NCBI GenBank assembly: GCA_905204225.1
Contig: CAJKZK010000021.1
Coordinates: 1 to 19,358 of the forward strand
Source: an uncultured Bacillota bacterium
GTDB taxonomy: Bacteria > Bacillota_I > Bacilli_A > RFN20 > CAG-449
DNA length: 19,358 nt
Reading direction: 5' to 3'
The notes under the pieces were generated by a model. It ran no database searches. It was not told the origin of the DNA and saw nothing but the letters and a program-made list of their open reading frames with translations. A program made the translations under genes and the position numbers. The stretch's first letter is position 1. Every line of letters begins with the position of its first letter. This document shows positions 9,147-15,856 of this stretch, piece by piece.

Positions 9147-10080
9147 ACAAATATTATTTATAGAAATAATTGTATTATTATTATCTTCATGTACTTTTTT
9201 TGAAAAAACACCTCTTGATTTCATTAATCAAATTTTTAGTGATAAAAAATGTCAAATAGAAGTAAATAATTTAACGAATAATTCAATTGAAAAATTTATT
9301 ATAGATGATAATTCTTTTATTTATAATAATGAAACATATTATAAATATCTTTATAAAAACAATTATCAACTATATAACAATAAGCTTATTGATAATAACA
9401 AAATTGTTAATATAGAATATGGAAAATTCTTTATAAATATATTTAATAATAATAATTATAATAATACATATTATATAGAAAATAATATATATTTAATTTA
9501 TGAGGAAAATTTAGATAAATTCGATTTTTCGTTTTTATCAAATGGCTTAAAAAAAATCTCATTTTATATAAAAAATAATTGTTTAATTTATAATTTAGAT
9601 TTTGAAAAAAATAAATATCAATTAAATGTATATTACAGTGAAGTAAAAATTTTGCCATTCAATATCAGTGAAGAAAAAATAAATAATTTTTATTACGATA
9701 ATCAGATTGATGAAGAAAAACTAAAACTTAAAATTAATAATAAAGACGATTTTATACTAATTATAGAAAGTGATAATTGCAAAGCTTGCAAATATAGTCA
9801 AATTTTTTATGCTTTGTATTCATATGAATTTAATATAAAATTATTCACCATAGAAGAAAATAATATAAAAAATTTAAAAAATCAAATATTACAAAATTTA
9901 AATATTGCTTATAATAATCAAAAAAATGATTATAAAAGAAATGATTATCAGACATATCCTAAAGATTATTTTTTAACTCCTACTGCAATAAATTTTATTA
10001 AAGGAAATGAAAAATATGTTTTTTTAGGCTTTAGTAAGAATGATGTAAACGCTTTTTACAAATTTTGTAATGAAAAATAA
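9139..10080 (+). CDS. Lipoprotein with C-terminal thioredoxin-like CxxC domain
   Basis: This 313-residue protein starts with a lipoprotein signal: MNKQ, a hydrophobic core (5-15) and lipobox LSSC with the lipidated Cys at 18, so it should be anchored outside the membrane. The middle (about 35-190) is Asn/Tyr-rich and unrecognised. The C-terminal part looks like a thioredoxin fold: a beta strand DFILIIESDN leading into CKAC (C214, C217), then a T-P-T segment (P281 as the cis-proline) and a strand plus helix at the end. The family call rests on these few motifs. It overlaps the pepP end by 8 bases, so it is coupled to it. A thiol-disulfide role at the cell surface is inferred; it could serve the large exported tail of the first operon gene. 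It is the last gene of the operon. Confidence 0.72.
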   Translation: MNKQILFIEIIVLLLSSCTFFEKTPLDFINQIFSDKKCQIEVNNLTNNSIEKFIIDDNSFIYNNETYYKYLYKNNYQLYNNKLIDNNKIVNIEYGKFFINIFNNNNYNNTYYIENNIYLIYEENLDKFDFSFLSNGLKKISFYIKNNCLIYNLDFEKNKYQLNVYYSEVKILPFNISEEKINNFYYDNQIDEEKLKLKINNKDDFILIIESDNCKACKYSQIFYALYSYEFNIKLFTIEENNIKNLKNQILQNLNIAYNNQKNDYKRNDYQTYPKDYFLTPTAINFIKGNEKYVFLGFSKNDVNAFYKFCNEK

Positions 10081-10091
10081 TTACTTTTATT

Positions 10092-10097
10092 TATAAT
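10092..10097 (+). promoter_or_regulatory. Candidate -10 box for malQ
   Basis: A perfect TATAAT lies 35 bases before the malQ start in the 52-base gap after the lipoprotein gene. The -35 region is poor (a TTGTAA sits too far at 10065-10070), so this is a suggestion only; malQ may also be read through from the operon, because no terminator is visible in the gap. Confidence 0.4.
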
Positions 10098-10132
10098 GTT
10101 ATTAATATTGAAATTAAAAGAGGTGTCAATTT

Positions 10133-11638
10133 ATGGAAAGAGGATCAGGATTATTAGTTCATATTAGTGAATTACCATCAAAATATGGTATTGGAAATTT
10201 TGGCTCTGAAGCTAAAAAATTTGTTAGATTTTTGAAAGGTGCTAATCAAAAATATTGGCAAATATTACCATTGAACCCAACAAGTTTTGGTGATTCACCT
10301 TATCAATCATTTTCTGCTTTTGCTTTAAATCCATATTTTATTGATTTACATCAACTTGTAAAAAAAGAATATTTAACAAAAGAAGATTTAAAACACGTGA
10401 GATTTGGAAACAAATCAACAGCAATTGATTATGGCAAATTATATCAACAAAGATATATTATATTAAAAAAGGCATTTTTAATTGCTTATGATAAAGAAAA
10501 AGACAAAATAGAAAAATTTTATAAAAGAAATAAAAAATGGCTTGAAGATTATGCATTATTCATGACTATTAAATCAAAATTTAATGGAGAATCTTTTCAA
10601 AATTGGCCATTAGATTATAGAAAACACAAAAAACAAATTTTAATAAAAACAAAAGAAGAAAATAAAGAAGAATATTTGTTTCAAATTTGGATGCAATATG
10701 AAGCTTTTAATGAATATTTTAAATTAAAAAATTACGCTAATAAGCATGGAATAAAAATTATTGGAGATATGCCAATTTATGTAAGCTTAGATTCTAGTGA
10801 TGTATGGTCAAATCATAAAATGTTTTTATTAAATGCAAGTAGAAGACCTACAAAAGTGGCAGGAGTACCACCAGATTATTTTTCAACAACAGGACAACTC
10901 TGGGGAAATCCTTTGTATGACTATGAATATATGAAAAAAAATAAATTCTTATGGTGGAGAAGAAGATTTAGACAAATGTCAAAACTATATGACATTGTTA
11001 GAGTTGACCATTTCCGTGGATTTGATTCATATTGGGTTGTAGATAGTAAAGAAACAACTGCAATGAATGGCTATTGGGCAAAAGGTCCTGGATATGAATT
11101 GTTTGAAGATTGTAAAAAAGAATTAAGTAAAATTGAAATTATTGCAGAAGATTTAGGTATTATAAACGATGATGTTCGTGAATTAAAGAAAAAATGTGGA
11201 TTCCCTGGATTAAAATTATATCAATTTGCTTTTGAAAATTACAAATATTCTAGTAACGAAAAGAAATATGAAGAATTAGTTAATCCATATTTACCTCATA
11301 ATTATGAAGAAAATTGTGTTGCATATATAGGAACACACGATAATGAGATAGAAAGTAATTTTATTGAAGAACATCCTGAACTTCATAATGCTATGCTAGA
11401 TTATTTAAAAATTGATAATGTAGCAGATATCAATGATACTTTAATAGGATCATTAATGAGATCAAAGGCAAATGTTGTTATTTTCTTGCCACAAGATATT
11501 TTACATTTAGGAAAAGAAAGTAGAATTAATACTCCTGGCGTGGCTTTTGGAAATTGGAATTTCCGCTTCAAAAAAGGAACATTTACAAAAGAATTAGAAT
11601 TGCATTTAAAACAAATGGTTAACGAAGCTAATAGATAA
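10133..11638 (+). CDS. malQ: 4-alpha-glucanotransferase (amylomaltase, GH77)
   Basis: The product has 501 residues, the normal length for the short amylomaltase class. GH77 landmarks are in order: GDMPIYV (211-217), nucleophile D292 in RVDHFRG, acid/base E339 in IIAEDLG, and transition-state stabiliser D403 in GTHDNE. The enzyme transfers alpha-1,4-glucan segments between maltodextrins in the cytoplasm, used in maltose or glycogen metabolism. AGAGGTG at 10119-10125 precedes the ATG. No glycogen or maltodextrin partner gene is visible in the window, so its pathway context is not shown. Confidence 0.95.
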   Translation: MERGSGLLVHISELPSKYGIGNFGSEAKKFVRFLKGANQKYWQILPLNPTSFGDSPYQSFSAFALNPYFIDLHQLVKKEYLTKEDLKHVRFGNKSTAIDYGKLYQQRYIILKKAFLIAYDKEKDKIEKFYKRNKKWLEDYALFMTIKSKFNGESFQNWPLDYRKHKKQILIKTKEENKEEYLFQIWMQYEAFNEYFKLKNYANKHGIKIIGDMPIYVSLDSSDVWSNHKMFLLNASRRPTKVAGVPPDYFSTTGQLWGNPLYDYEYMKKNKFLWWRRRFRQMSKLYDIVRVDHFRGFDSYWVVDSKETTAMNGYWAKGPGYELFEDCKKELSKIEIIAEDLGIINDDVRELKKKCGFPGLKLYQFAFENYKYSSNEKKYEELVNPYLPHNYEENCVAYIGTHDNEIESNFIEEHPELHNAMLDYLKIDNVADINDTLIGSLMRSKANVVIFLPQDILHLGKESRINTPGVAFGNWNFRFKKGTFTKELELHLKQMVNEANR

Positions 11639-11644
11639 TATTTA

Positions 11645-11673
11645 TTGATTAAATTAAAAATAACCATTATAAT
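11645..11673 (+). promoter_or_regulatory. Promoter of the acyl carrier protein gene
   Basis: TTGATT (11645-11650) and TATAAT (11668-11673) are separated by exactly 17 bases, giving a good vegetative promoter. Transcription should start near 11680, just before the AAGGAG site of the ACP gene. Confidence 0.7.
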
Positions 11674-11699
11674 AAAGAAAATGCAAGGAGTTTTATTAG

Positions 11700-11927
11700 A
11701 TGAGTACAGAAGAAATCATAAAGGAATCATTTAGTGAAGTTGTTAAAGGAAAAAATTTTGACAAAAATACAGAGATAAGTTCTTTAGGTATTGATTCTCT
11801 TGATTTAGTAGAGTCATTAATGTCGATGGAGGAAAAGCTTGGTATTCAATTTACAGATGAAGAAATGCTTTCTTTTAAGACAGTTGGCGATGTTTATACT
11901 GTGATTGAAAAGAAATTATCTAAGTAA
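11700..11927 (+). CDS. acpP: Acyl carrier protein
   Basis: This is a 75-residue acidic helical protein with the phosphopantetheine attachment motif GIDSLD; the modified serine is S33. It carries acyl chains as thioesters during fatty acid or phospholipid synthesis. AAGGAG lies 9 bases before the ATG. It has its own promoter (11645-11673) and a strong terminator directly after the stop, so it is a single-gene unit. No fatty acid synthesis genes are adjacent; a dedicated carrier for another pathway cannot be excluded, but the sequence looks like a general ACP. Confidence 0.95.
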   Translation: MSTEEIIKESFSEVVKGKNFDKNTEISSLGIDSLDLVESLMSMEEKLGIQFTDEEMLSFKTVGDVYTVIEKKLSK

Positions 11928-11930
11928 ATG

Positions 11931-11969
11931 AAAAATACATTTAATAAAAAAAATTAAATGTATTTTTTT
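11931..11969 (+). terminator. Intrinsic terminator after acpP
   Basis: A perfect 14-bp stem (11931-11944 with 11954-11967), a 9-base A-rich loop and a T-run end the ACP transcript. Confidence 0.88.
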
Positions 11970-12002
11970 ATTTAAAAAAAATAAAAATTATTAAAAAAAG
12001 TG

Positions 12003-12031
12003 TTGCAAAATGTATTTGTTTATTGTAATAT
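12003..12031 (+). promoter_or_regulatory. Promoter of tRNA-Asn/tRNA-Glu
   Basis: TTGCAA (12003-12008), a 17-base spacer and TAATAT (12026-12031) form a good promoter about 38 bases before tRNA-Asn. Confidence 0.7.
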
Positions 12032-12069
12032 CATACTTGCTTAGCGTTGCTAAGTAAATTAAGTAAAAT

Positions 12070-12144
12070 GCTCAGCTAGCTCAATGGCAGAGCAATCGGC
12101 TGTTAACCGATCGGTTGTAGGTTCGAGCCCTATGCTGAGCGCCA
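12070..12144 (+). tRNA. tRNA-Asn(GUU)
   Basis: Full cloverleaf: acceptor GCTCAGC/GCTGAGC is perfectly paired, D stem GCTC/GAGC, anticodon stem ATCGG/CCGAT around loop CTGTTAA (anticodon GTT at 12102-12104), T arm GTAGG-TTCGAGC-CCTAT, discriminator G and encoded CCA. It is co-transcribed with tRNA-Glu, 4 bases downstream. Parts of it recur inverted at 12303-12337. Confidence 0.97.
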
Positions 12145-12148
12145 TTGT

Positions 12149-12225
12149 GGCCTATTGGAGAAGTGGTTTAACTCACATGCCTTTCACGCATGCATTCATG
12201 GGTTCAAATCCCGTATAGGTCACCA
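12149..12225 (+). tRNA. tRNA-Glu(UUC)
   Basis: Full cloverleaf: acceptor GGCCTAT/ATAGGTC with one G-U pair, anticodon stem CATGC/GCATG around CTTTCAC (anticodon TTC), T arm ATGGG-TTCAAAT-CCCGT, discriminator A and encoded CCA. Parts of it recur inverted at 12264-12297. Confidence 0.97.
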
Positions 12226-12235
12226 AAATGAAATC

Positions 12236-12263
12236 AAAAGAACACATACGTGTTCTTTTTTTT
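12236..12263 (+). terminator. Intrinsic terminator of the tRNA-Asn/Glu unit
   Basis: The stem AAAAGAACAC/GTGTTCTTTT (12236-12245 with 12250-12259) encloses loop ATAC and is followed by further T residues to 12263. It sits at the centre of the large imperfect tRNA palindrome. Confidence 0.9.
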
Positions 12264-12337
12264 GAACCCATGAATAAAAACAATAAACCACTTCTCCTAT
12301 AATCGAACCTTCAACCGATCCAACCGATTGCTCTGCC
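12264..12337 (-). repeat. Degenerate inverted copy of tRNA-Glu and tRNA-Asn (right arm of quasi-palindrome)
   Basis: Read on the minus strand, four blocks match the upstream tRNAs in mirrored order. 12264-12275 equals tRNA-Glu 12194-12205 (12/12). 12284-12297 equals tRNA-Glu 12157-12170 (14/14). 12303-12320 equals tRNA-Asn 12109-12126 (17/18). 12324-12337 equals tRNA-Asn 12086-12099 (14/14). Between blocks, stretches of 23, 30 and 9 tRNA bases are replaced by 8, 5 and 3 unrelated bases. Lost parts include the acceptor stems, the anticodon loops, the 3' sides of the T stems and the CCA ends, so this cannot encode a working tRNA. Either it is a decaying inverted duplication or it was kept as antisense sequence to the tRNA precursor. 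Confidence 0.92.
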
Positions 12338-12356
12338 TAAATATTAAAAATAAAAT
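12328..12356 (+). promoter_or_regulatory. Candidate promoter of the nuclease-like gene, -35 inside inverted tRNA block
   Basis: TTGCTC (12328-12333), a 17-base spacer and TAAAAT (12351-12356) precede the gene at 12411. The -35 hexamer comes from the reverse complement of the tRNA-Asn D-arm block. Matches to consensus are moderate. Confidence 0.4.
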
Positions 12357-12410
12357 TTTTTTATAAATTTTTCTTTTTTTTCACTATTTATTTAATAGGA
12401 GGTTTTTTAT

Positions 12411-13139
12411 ATGAATAGTGGAGAACAAAACGAATGTAACATTACAAAATATTTGAATTTAAAAATTGTAAAGGAATTAAATGAATTTTGGAAAGAAATA
12501 ATTTACAAAATGTTTCCGAATGCTAAAGACGATGATATTATTCATTCATTTTTAATTAATGCTAGACACGTGAAACCAGATATTATAATTAAAATAAATA
12601 AAACACAAAAATTAATATCTATAAAAACCGGGCATAATCCTTCAGTTCATCAAGAATATATTAATTCTTTTTATGATTATTTAAGAAAATATAAGGTTAG
12701 TGAAAGAACTATAAAAATCATTTCATTTTATCACTTTGGATTATCTAAAAAAACTACTAACAATGGAAGCCAATTTACTAGAGAAGAAATTATTGATAAA
12801 TATGGAGAATATTTGATTCAAGCAAATGAAGAAATAAATAAAAATGAAGAATTAATTGATAACATTATTTATCGGTCAATTATTAAGGGTTCACAAAATT
12901 ATTATTATGAAATAGATTATTTTTATTATGGTTGCTTAGATAAAGGTTTTTTATTATCTAAAGAAGAAATATATGATATTGTTAAACACGATATAAAGCC
13001 GAATCTAGGCCCAATTCATTTTGGTGGATTAATTTATCAACCATCCGGCAGAAACCTCTATAAACGCGATATTAAATACGTTAGAATCAAATGGCCAATT
13101 TTATGTTTGAAGTTTTATAATAACGATATTATTAAATAA
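12411..13139 (+). CDS. Putative PD-(D/E)xK-like nuclease, restriction-endonuclease-like hypothetical protein
   Basis: This 242-residue soluble protein has the arrangement VKPDIIIKI (D57) followed by ISIKTG (K72) and SVHQE (H80, E82), the order of charged residues seen in PD-(D/E)xK-type nucleases where a strand-turn-strand carries the acidic residue and the lysine. The middle acidic position is Ser (S70-I-K72), so catalysis is uncertain. The C-terminal GPIHFGGLIYQPSGRN and a YVRIKW strand resemble conserved blocks I associate with restriction-like hypothetical proteins. A perfect AGGAGG lies before the ATG at 12411. No methyltransferase partner is visible. It stands alone between the tRNA palindrome and spmB, typical of accessory cargo beside a tRNA. 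Function is inference. Confidence 0.6.
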   Translation: MNSGEQNECNITKYLNLKIVKELNEFWKEIIYKMFPNAKDDDIIHSFLINARHVKPDIIIKINKTQKLISIKTGHNPSVHQEYINSFYDYLRKYKVSERTIKIISFYHFGLSKKTTNNGSQFTREEIIDKYGEYLIQANEEINKNEELIDNIIYRSIIKGSQNYYYEIDYFYYGCLDKGFLLSKEEIYDIVKHDIKPNLGPIHFGGLIYQPSGRNLYKRDIKYVRIKWPILCLKFYNNDIIK

Positions 13140-13173
13140 CATAAAACAATTAATTTGACATACATTTTATTGT

Positions 13174-13695
13174 ATGAATAATAAATCATTAATTTTTATA
13201 CCAGTTCTTATTATTTTTGTAATTATTTTTTCATTAATTAAAAGAAAAAATGCTTATTCATCATTTATTAAAGGCTCGCAAGATGGATTAAATCTTTTTA
13301 AAGAAGTTTTTCCATCAATTTTAGCAATGCTTTTTTGTGTTACTTTATTAAAATCTTCTGGTTTAATAGATGATTTATCTAAATTAATATCTAAGATTTT
13401 TCCTAAATTAAATAATTATATAGAAATTATTCCTATGATTATATTTAGACCGGTTTCAGGTAGTGCTTCAGTGGCAGTTTTAGATTCTATTTGTAAAAAT
13501 GATGTAGATGGGATTGTTTGTAAAATGGCTTCTACTATACAAGGAAGTACTGATACAACGATTTATGTTTTATGTTTATATTTTACTTCTGTAGGAGTGA
13601 CAAAATGGAAACATGCATTAAAAGTTGGCTTATTTGCTGACATTGTTGGAATAAGCATTGGAATAATATTAACTTTAGTATTTTTGCAAAATTAA
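13174..13695 (+). CDS. spmB: SpmB-like nucleoside-recognition (Gate) domain membrane protein
   Basis: This 173-residue polytopic membrane protein follows the spore maturation protein B pattern: an N-terminal helix (about 7-22), FIKGSQDGLN (31-40), an AMLF helix, FRPVSGSA (91-98), TIQGSTDTT (121-129) and a C-terminal helix (about 151-171). In Bacillus, SpmA and SpmB are needed for spore core dehydration; Gate-domain proteins are also found in non-sporulating bacteria with unclear transport roles. The usual partner spmA is not adjacent, since the gene upstream is the nuclease-like protein. No Shine-Dalgarno sequence is visible before the ATG, which sits in a CATACA/TGTATG hairpin (13159-13176). 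Confidence 0.85.
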   Translation: MNNKSLIFIPVLIIFVIIFSLIKRKNAYSSFIKGSQDGLNLFKEVFPSILAMLFCVTLLKSSGLIDDLSKLISKIFPKLNNYIEIIPMIIFRPVSGSASVAVLDSICKNDVDGIVCKMASTIQGSTDTTIYVLCLYFTSVGVTKWKHALKVGLFADIVGISIGIILTLVFLQN

Positions 13696-13721
13696 TTAAG
13701 ATTTTATTTTTTAATAGATAA

Positions 13722-13730
13722 TGCTATACT
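13722..13730 (+). promoter_or_regulatory. Extended -10 promoter of the trigger-factor-like gene
   Basis: TG-C-TATACT (13722-13730) is an extended -10 element with a weak T-rich -35 region, about 25 bases before the start codon. A short leader with AAGGAG follows. Confidence 0.55.
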
Positions 13731-13754
13731 AATGTTTGTAAGGAGAAATGTAAA

Positions 13755-14684
13755 ATGAAGTATTGCGAATACAAAAATTTAAAGCTTGGAAAAGAACCAA
13801 TAAAAAAAGTAACAGAAGAGGATATAAATAATAAAATTAATTCGATTTTGAATGAATCAATAACTTATATAGATAAAAATGGCAAAACCGAAATTGGAGA
13901 TATAGTTAATATTAATTTTGATGGTTATGTAGATGAAAAACAATTTGAAGGAGGAAAAGCAGATAATTACGATTTAGAACTTGGTTCTGGAACTTTTATT
14001 CCTGGATTTGAAGAACAATTAGTTGGAAAACAAATTAATGATGAAGTTGAAGTAATGGTAAAATTTCCAGAAAATTATCATGCGGAAAATTTAAAAGGTA
14101 AAGATGCAATCTTTAAATGTAAAATAAATTCAATAAAAAATAAAAAAATTCCTTCTTTAAATGAAGAATTTATTAAAAAGCATGGCTTTAAGACTATTGA
14201 AGATTTTAAAGTTGCAATAAAGAATAGTTTAGAACAAGAAAATTATTTTGAAAATGTTAATCAATATACCACAAAAATATGTGATTACTTTGCGGACAAT
14301 TGTGAATTGGAAATAAGTGATGAACTTATTGAAAAAAGAGTAAATGAAATAATTTCATATTACGAAAAATCAATGGCACAATATGGTGTTACAATTGAAT
14401 CTTATCTTGAAATGACAAAAACAAATTTAGATGATTTTAAAAATAAACTTAAACCAGAAGCTAAAAAATCATTAGTAATTGATCAAATGTTTGAATATAT
14501 TGAAAAGCAAGAAAACATTGTTATTTCTAATGAAGAACTAAATGATTATCTTTTAAAATTACAACAATATTACAATTTTACTGATGAACAAATAAAAGAT
14601 CTTAAAAATAATAAAATTGAGGATATAAAGAAAGAAATTATTAGAGAAAAAACAACTAATTTCTTATATCAAAATAATGAATAA
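13755..14684 (+). CDS. Trigger-factor-like chaperone/PPIase lacking the ribosome-binding domain
   Basis: This 309-residue protein aligns in pattern with trigger factor from the linker helix onward: YKNLKLGKEPIKKVTEEDI (6-24), an FKBP-type peptidyl-prolyl isomerase domain (about 46-128, with NFDGYVD, FEGGKA, LELGSGTFIPGFEEQLVG in order), and the helical C-terminal chaperone arms (about 133-305). Normal trigger factor is about 430 residues; the ~100-residue N-terminal domain with the ribosome-docking loop is absent. AAGGAG with 9-base spacing and an extended -10 promoter directly upstream make this start firm, so the gene is not merely mis-started. It should bind clients without ribosome tethering. 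It may be a paralogue of a full-length trigger factor elsewhere, which I cannot see. Confidence 0.88.
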   Translation: MKYCEYKNLKLGKEPIKKVTEEDINNKINSILNESITYIDKNGKTEIGDIVNINFDGYVDEKQFEGGKADNYDLELGSGTFIPGFEEQLVGKQINDEVEVMVKFPENYHAENLKGKDAIFKCKINSIKNKKIPSLNEEFIKKHGFKTIEDFKVAIKNSLEQENYFENVNQYTTKICDYFADNCELEISDELIEKRVNEIISYYEKSMAQYGVTIESYLEMTKTNLDDFKNKLKPEAKKSLVIDQMFEYIEKQENIVISNEELNDYLLKLQQYYNFTDEQIKDLKNNKIEDIKKEIIREKTTNFLYQNNE

Positions 14685-14685
14685 A

Positions 14686-14714
14686 AAAAACAACACTTAT
14701 ATCGTGTTGTTTTT
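14686..14714. terminator. Bidirectional terminator between convergent genes
   Basis: The perfect 11-bp stem AAAAACAACAC/GTGTTGTTTTT (14686-14696 with 14704-14714) has T-runs on both strands and serves both the trigger-factor-like gene and the convergent small membrane gene. Confidence 0.88.
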
Positions 14715-14716
14715 AA

Positions 14717-14950
14717 TTAGTCCATCCACCAAATGTTTCCTGTAAGAATAACTGTAATTAAATCAATTAACCAAACAAATGCGGCACCAGGAAAAATTGT
14801 TAAAATACCAAGTATGACACCAAAAATGTTGTTTTTTTCAACAGATCTACAAACTCTATCGACACACCAAATAACATCGAGGGCAGGTAAACATATAATA
14901 ATTTTAGCAATTAATGGTAAATCATCTAATGCTTTAATAAATGCTTTCAT
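14717..14950 (-). CDS. Small conserved membrane protein (hypothetical)
   Basis: This is a 77-residue protein with an amphipathic or hydrophobic N-terminal part (LPLIAKIIICLPALDVIW, 11-28) and a transmembrane segment at about 42-69, ending in a short WWMD tail. A perfect AGGAGG lies 4-5 bases before the ATG on the minus strand, and a bidirectional terminator follows the stop, so it is a real, singly transcribed gene. The pattern of similar small proteins is familiar from Bacillota but no function is known to me. The open frame on the opposite strand is its shadow. Confidence 0.8.
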   Translation of the reverse strand: MKAFIKALDDLPLIAKIIICLPALDVIWCVDRVCRSVEKNNIFGVILGILTIFPGAAFVWLIDLITVILTGNIWWMD

Positions 14951-15106
14951 AAAACCTCCTAGTTATATTTTAAGACAACATAAGAAAAATATTAATAGAA
15001 TAATAAAAAAAATCATCATTTTTTATGAAAATATATATTTATATATTTTATTTGATAAAAAATTACTTTTATGAGAATATATTATTATAAAATATCTAGG
15101 CTATAT

Positions 15107-15129
15107 AACAATATATTTATATTGTTTTT
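15107..15129 (+). promoter_or_regulatory. AT-rich hairpin with T tail in the two-component leader
   Basis: AACAATAT/ATATTGTT (15107-15114 with 15119-15126) forms an 8-bp stem around ATTT followed by TTT. It lies about 60 bases before the response regulator and could be an operator or a weak attenuator. In such AT-rich DNA chance is possible. Confidence 0.35.
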
Positions 15130-15184
15130 ATAACTAATCTTTAAAAGAGAAAGGAGCTTATATAAAGTATATAAGGTAAACAAT

Positions 15185-15856
15185 ATGTTTAGAATTTTAG
15201 TTGTTGAAGATGATATTAGTTTATCAGATAGTATAAAAATATTTTTAAGTAAAAAAGGATATCAAGTTTTTTGCTCATATTCAGCTAAATATGCTTTAAT
15301 GGAGCTTGACAAATATCAAGTTGATTTAATAATCACTGATATTATGATGCCAACAATTGATGGAATAACTTTTATTAAAGAAGTAAGAAATATGGAAATA
15401 AAAGTTCCTATTTTAATCATTTCTGCTAAAGATCAATTTATAGATAAAGAAGCAGGCTTTAAAGCAGGTGCAGATGATTATATGGTTAAACCAATTGATT
15501 TAAATGAAATGGAACTAAGAATTAATTCTTTATTTAGAAGAGCTAAAATTTCTATAGAGCATCAATTAAAATTTAAAAATACTATTTTAGATGCTGATTC
15601 TATGATGGTAAAAACAAATGGTACAACTTATAATCTTCCTCAAAAAGAATTTCAAATTTTATTTAAATTATTATCTTATGAAAATAAAATTTTCACAAGG
15701 GTACAACTTATGGATGAATTTTGGGGAATATATACTACATCCGAAGAAAGAACAATTGATACACATATTAATCGATTAAGAGATAAATTTAAAAATAATC
15801 CTGATTTTGAAATAATAACTATTAGAGGATTAGGATATAAGGCAGTAAAAAAATGA
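15185..15856 (+). CDS. OmpR/PhoB-family response regulator
   Basis: This 223-residue protein has a receiver domain (1-about 118) with acidic pocket E8/D9/D10, phosphoacceptor D52 (TDIMMP), S80 and K102 (VKP), and a C-terminal winged-helix DNA-binding domain (about 128-222) with the SEERTIDTHINRLRDK recognition helix region and RGLGYK wing. It binds direct-repeat DNA when phosphorylated. The last codon overlaps the kinase start (ATGA), so the two are translationally coupled; its TGA is the only TGA stop among the genes here. The likely ribosome site is AAGG at 15173-15176. A stronger AAAGGAG at about 15149-15156 has no start codon at usable distance. Signal and targets unknown; a candidate target lies right after the kinase. 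Confidence 0.95.
   Translation: MFRILVVEDDISLSDSIKIFLSKKGYQVFCSYSAKYALMELDKYQVDLIITDIMMPTIDGITFIKEVRNMEIKVPILIISAKDQFIDKEAGFKAGADDYMVKPIDLNEMELRINSLFRRAKISIEHQLKFKNTILDADSMMVKTNGTTYNLPQKEFQILFKLLSYENKIFTRVQLMDEFWGIYTTSEERTIDTHINRLRDKFKNNPDFEIITIRGLGYKAVKK

Noticed and set aside
12264..12337. Phage or island attachment site made by integration into tRNA
   Set aside because: Integration duplicates a tRNA end in direct orientation. Here the copies are inverted, mirrored and internally deleted, and no integrase is present.
12070..12337. Chimeric read or amplification artefact
   Set aside because: Snap-back artefacts give perfect inverted copies. The gaps, base changes and a plausible promoter across the arm argue for an evolved sequence, though raw reads were not available.
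14733..15074. Plus-strand open frame of 113 codons
   Set aside because: It is the shadow of the small membrane gene at 14717-14950, which has a perfect ribosome site and terminator.
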